From Bacillota bacterium (lineage in GTDB: Bacteria; Bacillota; Clostridia; Lachnospirales; Lachnospiraceae), in contig JAEZLY010000192.1 in assembly GCA_023414985.1 (NCBI GenBank), positions 1-8,422 of the forward strand: DNA of 8,422 nucleotides, in the 5' to 3' direction. Positions 1-5,672 of this stretch are shown one piece after another (position 1 is the first letter of the stretch; each line of letters starts with the position of its first letter). Position numbers and translations under genes: made by a program. The notes under the pieces were generated by a model. The model was given only the letters and a program-made list of their open reading frames with translations. It was not told where the DNA came from and ran no database searches.

Positions 1-372
1 AGTCAGGGTCATCTGCGTACTGGCGTGGATCGGAAGATCAGGGAAATTCCTATGGATAAAATGCAATACGCCCATATCCTGTACGATGACCGCATCCAAC
101 CCTTTTTCGTAGAATTTCTCCAGAAAAGAGAATAGCCTGGAATTCAGTTCCTTCTCCTTAAGGAGCGTATTCACTGTCAGGTAAAGCTTCTTATCCCTGA
201 CATGTGCTTCCTCAATTGCCTGAAGCAGCATCTCGTCTATCGGGTTATCTGCGTAGGCTCTTGCTCCGAAGCTGCTGCCACCGATATAAACCGCATCACA
301 ACCGGCATTCATGGCAGCTCTCATCCCATCATATGACCCGGCCGGTGCCAGGATTTCTATTTGTCTCTTCAT
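1..372 (-). CDS. U32 family peptidase, N-terminal part (runs off left edge)
   Basis: Only the first 124 residues are present; the gene continues beyond position 1. I translated it directly: it begins MKRQIEILAPAG, the standard start of U32 family proteins, and continues with AGCDAVYIGG (residues 23-32), the GARA motif, LYLTVNTL (63-70), DAVIVQDMGV (93-102) and HASTQMT (117-123), all hallmarks of the family in the right order. Family members include the E. coli and B. subtilis TrhP proteins, which act in 5-hydroxyuridine formation in tRNA, and others annotated as collagenase-like proteases; which one this is cannot be told from the N-terminus. The ATG at 370-372 has no good ribosome binding site of its own. 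It directly follows the TAG of a 9-codon micro-ORF that has one (AAAGGAG), so translation may depend on reinitiation. It lies downstream of zapA on the same strand. Confidence 0.93.
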   Translation of the reverse strand, partial: MKRQIEILAPAGSYDGMRAAMNAGCDAVYIGGSSFGARAYADNPIDEMLLQAIEEAHVRDKKLYLTVNTLLKEKELNSRLFSFLEKFYEKGLDAVIVQDMGVLHFIHRNFPDLPIHASTQMTLT

Positions 373-402
373 CTATGCTACGATGCCGGACGAGTCCGAC
401 AT
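373..402 (-). other. Nine-codon micro-ORF abutting the U32 gene start
   Basis: Reading the minus strand, an AAAGGAG ribosome binding site is followed by ATG at 400-402 and nine codons (MSDSSGIVA), then TAG at 373-375. The next three bases are the ATG of the U32 gene in the same frame. The ribosome binding site is better than anything just before the U32 ATG. This may be a leader peptide giving translational coupling, or the original start of the U32 protein followed by a nonsense codon. The family normally starts a few residues before the LAPAG motif, which favours the downstream ATG and a coupling role. Confidence 0.35.
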
Positions 403-621
403 TTACTCCTTTCTGTCGCTCATAAGGATGGACTTCATCCATACGTTATTTCCGTCAGTTTCTTTTATCAGATAAAAAAAGCTGCCCTGCTCCTCCAAGA
501 CGTCTCGGAATGATGCTCCGAGCCGATATGGTGATTTGGACAGCCTGATATGATTCCATGTTATCTCTTTCTCTCGTTTTCTGTGAGCTCTGTTTCCAAA
601 CGAACGATTTTCTTCTGAGCC
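403..621 (-). other. Open frame without a start codon between zapA and the U32 gene
   Basis: A minus-strand frame is open for 72 sense codons after a TGA at 622-624 and ends with TAA at 403-405, just before the micro-ORF ATG. Its first part overlaps the 3' end of zapA in another frame. The part beyond zapA, about 50 codons, looks protein-like (for example ASFRDVLEEQGSFFYLIKE and TDGNNVWMKSILMSDRKE), while the other two minus-strand frames stop soon after zapA or read poorly. It has no ATG, GTG or TTG at a useful position, apart from a late TTG and ATG without suitable spacing. I do not recognise the peptide. It may be a gene remnant, or chance. The 188-nt gap 373-560 holds nothing else that I can identify. 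Confidence 0.25.
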
Positions 622-974
622 TCATATAGCTCTTTTTTCAGTTCCTCGACTTCCTTTTGGGCTGCTTCCAATCTGGTCTGAGAGGAAATCAACTCATGCT
701 TTAAATCGAAAATTTCATTGCTTTTCGCTTCATTCTCTGTCTCGATTTCCTTTATTTGATATTTTGTTTTATAATAATCATCCGCAATATTGATCTGCAT
801 CAGGATATTCTTAAGATCGGAATCCAGAAACTTATAAGCATCCTTATTGCGGAATTCCGCATGCTTGCTGTTGATATAGGAAGCAATTTTCTGCAGATAC
901 TCCTCACTTTCATAACCGCTTAAAGTATATCTCTTATTGTTGATGATTACCTCAATATCATGATACTTATTCAT
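561..974 (-). CDS. zapA: Cell division protein ZapA
   Basis: A 137-residue protein. ZapA binds FtsZ in the cytoplasm and promotes filament bundling at the division ring. The N-terminal half (about residues 5-70) has the ZapA fold signature: IEVIINNKRYTLSGYESEEYLQ, then IASYIN and NILMQINIADDYYK. The remainder (about 72-137) is an unbroken charged coiled coil (KELYEAQKKIVRLETELTE), the usual arrangement in clostridial ZapA proteins, which are longer than the B. subtilis form. I chose the ATG at 972-974 because GGGGAGG lies seven bases upstream. An ATG eight codons earlier would put this ribosome binding site inside the gene. It follows ruvB by 92 nt and has its own promoter in that gap, so it can be expressed apart from ruvAB. 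Confidence 0.9.
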   Translation of the reverse strand: MNKYHDIEVIINNKRYTLSGYESEEYLQKIASYINSKHAEFRNKDAYKFLDSDLKNILMQINIADDYYKTKYQIKEIETENEAKSNEIFDLKHELISSQTRLEAAQKEVEELKKELYEAQKKIVRLETELTENERKR

Positions 975-1030
975 TTCTTCGCCTCCCCATAATGCCATAG
1001 TACCAAAGTATCTGCCTTTCCGTCAGAATC

Positions 1031-1059
1031 ATTATAGCTTATATTACATTTGTTTACAA
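1031..1059 (-). promoter_or_regulatory. Sigma-A-type promoter of zapA
   Basis: On the minus strand TTGTAA (1054-1059) is followed by exactly 17 bases and a perfect TATAAT (1031-1036). Transcription would start near 1024, about 50 nt before the zapA ATG. It lies wholly in the ruvB-zapA gap. A short inverted repeat, TTTAC-TT-GTAAA (1053-1064), overlaps the -35 box and could be a protein site or chance. Confidence 0.65.
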
Positions 1060-1066
1060 GTAAAGA

Positions 1067-2059
1067 TTAGCACCGGAGTCCGATATGCTGATAAGCAAGC
1101 TCCGATGCCACGCGGCCTCTCGGAGTACGAAGGATCAGTCCGTTCTGAACAAGATAGGGTTCATATACTTCTTCGATCGTACCGACATCTTCCCCGATAG
1201 TTGTTGCTACTGCTTCTATACCGACCGGTCCGCCGCCGAATTTTTCAATCATAGTTACAAGGATTTCCCGATCAATGTGATCTAATCCAAGCTTATCCAC
1301 TTCAAGCAAATCTAAGGCAAAGCCAGCAACCTCCTTCGTAATCCTTCCGTCATATTTGACCTGGGCGAAATCCCGGACTCTCTTCAGCAGACGATTTGCC
1401 AGACGAGGTGTCCCTCTGGAGCGACGAGCCAGCTCAATTGCCCCTTCCTCCTCAATCCTTACCTGCAGGATATTGGCGGAATGAATGATGATCCTTTTTA
1501 ATTCCTCTATGGTATAAAAATCTAATCGGTTAACAACTCCGAAACGGTCTCTGAGGGGCGGTGTCAGCATACCTGCACGGGTAGTCGCACCGACAAGAGT
1601 AAATTTCGGAAGCTCGATACGGATGGATTTTGCGGTAGAACCCTTACCAATGATGATATCGATCGCATAATCCTCCATGGCGGGGTATAACAGCTCCTCC
1701 ACCTGGCGGTTCAGCCGGTGAATCTCATCTACGAACAGCACGTCCCCTTCCTGAAGATTATTCAGAATTGCAGCCATCTCACCTGGCTTCTCGATTGCAG
1801 GACCGGAGGTAATCTTGATATTTACGCCCATCTCATTGGCAATAATCCCTGCAAGAGTAGTCTTTCCGAGTCCGGGCGGTCCGAAGAACAGCACATGGTC
1901 AAGGACCTCATTCCTCTGCTTTGCTGCTTCAATATAGACCTTCAAATTCTCTTTAACCTTTACCTGCCCGATATAATCCTTTAGAAGCTGCGGCCGAAAG
2001 GAACCCTCCAATCTTCTGTCTTCCTCTGTAAACTCTGTTGTAATCATCCTTTTTGCCAT
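1067..2059 (-). CDS. ruvB: Holliday junction branch migration ATPase RuvB
   Basis: The 330-residue motor subunit of the RuvAB complex: hexameric rings pull DNA through Holliday junctions bound by RuvA during recombinational repair. The length is typical. Visible motifs: FRPQLLKDYIGQ near residue 21, Walker A GPPGLGKTT (60-68), Walker B VDEIHR (110-115), sensor 1 GATTR (157-161), the LRDRFG segment carrying the arginine finger (169-174), sensor 2 region RGTPRLANRLLKRVRDF (215-231), and a C-terminal winged helix (about 258-327) containing KFGGGPVGIEAVA. The ATG at 2057-2059 is preceded by AAGGAG at good spacing; that site overlaps the ruvA stop codon, nine bases before the start, so the two genes are translationally coupled. 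All key residues are present and the gene looks intact. Confidence 0.98.
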   Translation of the reverse strand: MAKRMITTEFTEEDRRLEGSFRPQLLKDYIGQVKVKENLKVYIEAAKQRNEVLDHVLFFGPPGLGKTTLAGIIANEMGVNIKITSGPAIEKPGEMAAILNNLQEGDVLFVDEIHRLNRQVEELLYPAMEDYAIDIIIGKGSTAKSIRIELPKFTLVGATTRAGMLTPPLRDRFGVVNRLDFYTIEELKRIIIHSANILQVRIEEEGAIELARRSRGTPRLANRLLKRVRDFAQVKYDGRITKEVAGFALDLLEVDKLGLDHIDREILVTMIEKFGGGPVGIEAVATTIGEDVGTIEEVYEPYLVQNGLILRTPRGRVASELAYQHIGLRC

Positions 2060-2068
2060 AGTAACTCC

Positions 2069-2674
2069 TTACATCTTCTTTAAGCACAGCTTTAGGAGCT
2101 GTTCTGAGGTCATATCTTCCGTAATCTCCACCTGGTTTACGATCTTCAACGCGTCTGAAGCAGAATAGCCCAGAACCGTGAGTGCCTGAACCGCTTCCTC
2201 CTTCAGACTGTAAATACCTGAGCCTGTCCGATTCTCAGCTTGATTCATTAACTTTTGTTCAAAGGCTGTCTCTAATTTAAATTTATCCTTTAATTCCAGA
2301 ATCAATTTGCTCGCAGTCTTATTTCCAATTCCCGGTGCCTTCGCGATTGCCTTGGCATCTTCCGCCAGCACTGCAAATCGGATATCATCCGCTGTAATGG
2401 AGGAGAGAATTCCAAGCGCACCCTTGGGTCCGATGCCGTTAACCGTAATCAGAAGTTTGAACATCTCTAAGTCATCCTTTGTCAAAAAGCCGAAGAGTCC
2501 GATAGCATCCTCCCTGACATGAAGGTAGGTATAAAGCTTTATAATACTTCCCTTTCCCGGCAGCTCCATAATCGCAGAAGAAGGAAGGGCAACCTCATAA
2601 CCGATGTTTCCCACCTCAATTACGACAAAGCTTTCCTTAATCTCTGCCAGTTCTCCTTTCAAATATCCGATCAT
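2069..2674 (-). CDS. ruvA: Holliday junction DNA helicase subunit RuvA
   Basis: A 201-residue DNA-binding subunit that forms tetramers on Holliday junctions and loads RuvB. Domain I is an OB fold (residues 1-64, starting MIGYLKGE and including LYTYLHVREDAIGLFGF). Domain II has two helix-hairpin-helix motifs, NGIGPKGALGIL (79-90) and APGIGNKTASKLILEL (113-128). A flexible linker (about 134-155) leads to the RuvB-binding domain III (155-201, EEAVQALTVLGYS). I place the start at the ATG 2672-2674, where the canonical MIGYLKGE begins. A TTG five codons upstream (2689) is possible but its AGG is too close. The ribosome binding site is weak and may sit in a hairpin. No ruvC is adjacent; Firmicutes generally use RecU as the resolvase. 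Confidence 0.97.
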   Translation of the reverse strand: MIGYLKGELAEIKESFVVIEVGNIGYEVALPSSAIMELPGKGSIIKLYTYLHVREDAIGLFGFLTKDDLEMFKLLITVNGIGPKGALGILSSITADDIRFAVLAEDAKAIAKAPGIGNKTASKLILELKDKFKLETAFEQKLMNQAENRTGSGIYSLKEEAVQALTVLGYSASDALKIVNQVEITEDMTSEQLLKLCLKKM

Positions 2675-2745
2675 GTGATATTGACTCAACCTAATACAAC
2701 ACAGGCTGAGCTTCCCCCTTACTCTCAGTTTACAATTCTATTCGG

Positions 2746-3000
2746 TTATTCATCCGGAAGCTTTTCAAAATGACCCCTCGATATATTCAGTCGGCCTTCC
2801 TTTAAATAATTCAGAACCTCAAAGGCCGTAATGCCCAAAGCTTCTGAAATCTGAATGGCGTTGCTGTTCGGGTACTCCTTCAGATATGCTTCAATATCAT
2901 CAAAATGATCATCATCGATCTTCCTGCAATCCTCACAGGAATAGGCCTTAAATCTGGAACTGAATACCTTACGGCAATGTTTGCATACATTGGTATACAT
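2746..3000 (-). CDS. Small zinc-finger/helix-turn-helix protein, YvyF (TIGR03826)-like
   Basis: An 84-residue protein. The N-terminus has a four-cysteine zinc site, CKHC (6-9) and CEDC (22-25). The rest (about 30-76) predicts as helices with a helix-turn-helix like MerR-type proteins: DIEAYLKEYPNSNAIQISEALGI, then EVLNYLKEGRL. The layout matches the flagellar-region protein family that includes B. subtilis YvyF, which sits beside flgM, but this copy lacks a second C-terminal cysteine pair and no flagellar gene is visible here. It may be a DNA-binding regulator or a structural zinc protein; the role is unknown. The ATG at 2998-3000 follows GAGGAGG at ideal spacing. A longer reading to 3093 would overlap the cls gene and is not supported. 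It starts 23 nt after the cls stop codon and is probably co-transcribed with it. Confidence 0.72.
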   Translation of the reverse strand: MYTNVCKHCRKVFSSRFKAYSCEDCRKIDDDHFDDIEAYLKEYPNSNAIQISEALGITAFEVLNYLKEGRLNISRGHFEKLPDE

Positions 3001-3023
3001 GGTGCCCTCCTCTTTATAGCCTG

Positions 3024-5492
3024 CTACATCAGTGTCGAGAACAAATTTAAAATCATCTGCTGAATCTTCATCCAGACAGGACGGTTCTTCCATTCCTCCA
3101 AGGATACTTCATGACAGGCCTCCATGGTTGTCAGCAGGTCTTCCCTTATGCCATTCACGGTAGGCTTGTCACAGATCCATACACCGCATTCATAATGCAG
3201 GTGGAAGCTGCGATAGTCCATATTTACCGTGCCTACTATGCCGCAATCTTCATTGATGATCGTCTTGGCATGGATGAACCCCGGTGTATATTCAAATATT
3301 CTGACTCCGCCCTCCAAAAGCTTTCCGTAATTATAATTGGTCAGAATCTTGACATTTCTCTTGTCCGGCACGAACGGAGTGATGATCCTGACATCAATAC
3401 CGCTGGAGGCAGCCATAACCAGTGCTTCTCTCATATCATCTTCAATTATAAGGTAAGGCGTGGTAATGTACAATATTTTCTTCGCATAATATATCATCTG
3501 TTTGTAGACATTCTCAGCCGGGTTTCTCGGATTATTGGCCGGACCGTCGGAAAACACCTGGCAGTAAACATCATTTTCCGGGAACTGCCTGGTCGGACGG
3601 TACGGATTATAATCAATGGGAGCACCCTTCGAGGATACCTCCCACATCTGCAGGAAGGTAACCGTCAGGCCCCAGACCGCATCCCCCTCTACTCTGACTG
3701 CATTATCCTTCCAGGTACCGAAACGCTGAATCAGATTAACATACTCATCCGCAAGATTCATCCCTCCGGTATACCCTACATTGCCGTCTACTACGATAAT
3801 CTTCTGATGGGAACGGTAATTCATATATAATTTATCGGTATATCTGTGCACAGGGTTAAATACTCTGACCTCAATTCCCTCTGCTTCCAGTGTTCTTCTG
3901 AAGTTCGTAGGTGTACGGAGTATGGCTCCGAAATCATCGTACAGGAACTGAATTCGAACCCCATCCTTTAGCTTACGGAGCAAAAGCTCATGCATCTGAT
4001 CCCAAAGCGTACCTTCCCCGACGATAAAGAAGTTCAGCAGAACAAAGCTCTTTGCTGCCTCGATATCCCGAAAGATTGCCTTAAAGGTATCCTCTGCCAT
4101 CGGAAAATAGTCAACCTTATTATTCTTAAACAGCGGAAAGCTGTTCGCTTCCAGATATCTTGACATTCTGCTCTTGGTTGGGTACTGCTCGGTAAAGCGC
4201 TTCACAGTATCCTGATTATACTCCAGATACTGAGCACCCCGCCGGAGCTTGTATAAAATAACCTTATCAATCTTGCTGCTTCTTCGGTTACCCCAAAGCA
4301 CGAACATGATATGTCCTGTGATTGGAAGTGCTGCAATGATGCAGATCCAGCTGATCTTATAGGATGCATTTCGATTATCATTAATTAACGAGATAACGAT
4401 GATGATACTTAAAAATTGAATGCCGGTATAAAGGTATACCGTAAAGCCCTGAAGCCGCAGGGACAGATAGATAATCAGGACAAACTGAGCCAGTACCAGA
4501 AGTCCTACAAGCACCGCACGCAGAACACCGCTTAAATAGCTTTTGATTGTACCCGTCACTTCCTCCTTGAAATCCTTTCCCAGTTCTCGGACTCCCTTCT
4601 TCATTAATTTTTCCTTTAAATCGCCAAGAGCTGCCTCACGCTTGCCCACCTTCATGGTAGGGAATGCTCTTAACAGACGGACATGAGCCTTAATTGTCCT
4701 GATGTTCTGGTAACGGCCGAAGAATTCAATCATCTTGGCCTCAATCTCAGGTCTCTTCTCCTTGATATTCAACCTGCTCTGGATACTCAGGACAGGATTA
4801 TGAACCTTACCTTCAATCCGGTTCTTTACTTCAGAAAATACACCCAGCAGATGCAATTCCGAGATCCGATCCAGGAGATCTCCTCCGGTCTCGTAAATCC
4901 GGGTGCCTTCAATGTATTCTGTCATATCCTGACGGAGATTCTGAAGTCTGGCCAGGAGCTTGTCAAATTTGACGGATGTAATTGCAGAAGCGGTAACATC
5001 CAGAACTAAGACCGGAATCAGGATATATCCGATGATTTCTCCAATTCGTTTCGGAAGCATCTGAATGGTATAATCAATTCCCGGGTGAATGACATGCAGC
5101 ATCAGAAGCGCCAGTGCTCCCCAGAACAGGGAGACCGGTAAACACACTCTACCGTTTAGATTTAATTTAAACTTGCTATAATCCCACCATCTGGTATGAA
5201 ATATCAGTTCCATTACCAGCGAGGTAATATACTCTAACAGCGTAGCCAGAAAAACACTTCCGATATAAACTACAGCCAGCTGCTCCTTGGTATCCCAGAA
5301 CACCAAATAAAAAAGAAGAGCTGCACACCCGTAAATCGGTATGATCGGCCCGGTTAGAAAGCCTCTGTTCACAAAGCTTTTCTTTTGAACCGATACAAGG
5401 CAGCTTTCATAGATCCAGCCAATGAAGCCGTATAAAATAAACACATAAAATATGTAGTAAAAATCTTGTCCGAATAATCTCATATCCCACAT
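3024..5492 (-). CDS. Fusion: CmpB-type membrane domain + cardiolipin synthase
   Basis: An 822-residue membrane protein made of two families. Residues about 10-290 match the CmpB family (PF06541, called putative ABC transporter type IV, function unproven): several membrane segments, GFIGWIYES (22-30), VNRGFLTGPIIPIYG (41-55), LLEYITS, RWWDYS (101-106), NGRVCLPVSLFWG (113-125) and the tail motif RLLRAFP. Residues about 320-822 form a complete cardiolipin synthase, the PLD-type enzyme that joins two phosphatidylglycerols into cardiolipin and glycerol: two membrane helices (about 325-345 and 353-371) with a further PLDc_N helix (380-400), HKD motif 1 HQKIIVVDG (562-570) and motif 2 HAKTIINED (741-749). 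Motif 2 has Glu where Asp is usual, with Asp one residue later. The usual stand-alone length is about 480-525, so the extra 300 residues are the CmpB part. I chose ATG 5490-5492 (AAAGGGG upstream); an upstream start at 5567 would overlap the promoter. An internal start at 4604 could yield the synthase alone. Confidence 0.9.
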   Translation of the reverse strand: MWDMRLFGQDFYYIFYVFILYGFIGWIYESCLVSVQKKSFVNRGFLTGPIIPIYGCAALLFYLVFWDTKEQLAVVYIGSVFLATLLEYITSLVMELIFHTRWWDYSKFKLNLNGRVCLPVSLFWGALALLMLHVIHPGIDYTIQMLPKRIGEIIGYILIPVLVLDVTASAITSVKFDKLLARLQNLRQDMTEYIEGTRIYETGGDLLDRISELHLLGVFSEVKNRIEGKVHNPVLSIQSRLNIKEKRPEIEAKMIEFFGRYQNIRTIKAHVRLLRAFPTMKVGKREAALGDLKEKLMKKGVRELGKDFKEEVTGTIKSYLSGVLRAVLVGLLVLAQFVLIIYLSLRLQGFTVYLYTGIQFLSIIIVISLINDNRNASYKISWICIIAALPITGHIMFVLWGNRRSSKIDKVILYKLRRGAQYLEYNQDTVKRFTEQYPTKSRMSRYLEANSFPLFKNNKVDYFPMAEDTFKAIFRDIEAAKSFVLLNFFIVGEGTLWDQMHELLLRKLKDGVRIQFLYDDFGAILRTPTNFRRTLEAEGIEVRVFNPVHRYTDKLYMNYRSHQKIIVVDGNVGYTGGMNLADEYVNLIQRFGTWKDNAVRVEGDAVWGLTVTFLQMWEVSSKGAPIDYNPYRPTRQFPENDVYCQVFSDGPANNPRNPAENVYKQMIYYAKKILYITTPYLIIEDDMREALVMAASSGIDVRIITPFVPDKRNVKILTNYNYGKLLEGGVRIFEYTPGFIHAKTIINEDCGIVGTVNMDYRSFHLHYECGVWICDKPTVNGIREDLLTTMEACHEVSLEEWKNRPVWMKIQQMILNLFSTLM
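4602..4617 (-). promoter_or_regulatory. Possible internal ribosome binding site and start codon in the fusion gene
   Basis: On the minus strand AAAGGA (4612-4617) is followed by seven bases and an in-frame ATG (4602-4604), codon 297 of the fusion. It falls exactly in the linker between the CmpB domain and the first membrane helix of the synthase. Initiation here would give a 526-residue protein beginning MKKGVRELGKDF, close to normal cardiolipin synthase length. The match may be chance, since A-rich linkers often contain such motifs, but the location is striking. Confidence 0.4.
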
Positions 5493-5535
5493 TATTCTCG
5501 CCCCTTTGAATGAATTTCTTGAGCCTATGCCAAAT

Positions 5536-5546
5536 ATTCTATCACA
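5536..5546 (-). promoter_or_regulatory. Extended -10 promoter of the CmpB-cardiolipin synthase series
   Basis: The minus strand reads TGTGATAGAAT, containing an extended -10 element TG-A-TAGAAT. A start site near 5529 would give a leader of about 37 nt before the ATG at 5492. No good -35 box is seen at 17 bases, which is usual for extended -10 promoters. The same 11 bases occur in the opposite direction upstream of the yprB-like gene. Confidence 0.5.
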
Positions 5547-5634
5547 ATAAGTTTTAAAGTACAGCAACTATTTTGAAAATTCGCCACGATATTCCATTGA
5601 AATTTTTCCAATCTTCTTCTATTCCGATTAAATC

Positions 5635-5645
5635 TGTGATAGAAT
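5635..5645 (+). promoter_or_regulatory. Extended -10 promoter of the yprB-like gene
   Basis: TGTGATAGAAT gives an extended -10 element (TG-A-TAGAAT, hexamer 5640-5645), placing a start near 5652 and a leader of about 20 nt that includes the GGAGGAG ribosome binding site (5662-5668). A second possibility just upstream is TTGAAA (5597-5602), 17 bases, then TATTCC (5620-5625), which has a better -35 but a poorer -10. Confidence 0.45.
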
Positions 5646-5672
5646 GGGGTTACTGATGGAAGGAGGAGAGGA

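Noticed and set aside
564..621. Programmed -1 frameshift from zapA into the open frame that follows
   Set aside because: I found no canonical slippery heptamer in the overlap, and ZapA already ends at its usual length with its coiled coil complete.
975..998. An eight-residue N-terminal extension of ZapA (MALWGGEE)
   Set aside because: The bases coding for it contain the strong GGGGAGG ribosome binding site of the ATG at 972-974.
1718..1984. Plus-strand frames over ruvB, ruvA and the CmpB domain (including 2307-2522 and 4683-5009)
   Set aside because: All lie antisense to conserved, motif-rich genes and show no family signature or ribosome binding site.
3001..3093. A longer zinc-finger protein starting inside the cls gene
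   Set aside because: The extension overlaps coding sequence in another frame, and GAGGAGG is ideally placed for the ATG at 2998-3000.
3111..3830. A 239-codon plus-strand frame
   Set aside because: It is the antisense shadow of the PLD domains of cardiolipin synthase, with no recognisable domain.
5493..5567. A 25-residue N-terminal extension of the CmpB-cardiolipin synthase protein, starting MLYFKTYCDR
   Set aside because: It has no ribosome binding site and its coding bases overlap the likely -10 element. The ATG at 5490-5492 has a purine-rich site and begins just before the family domain.
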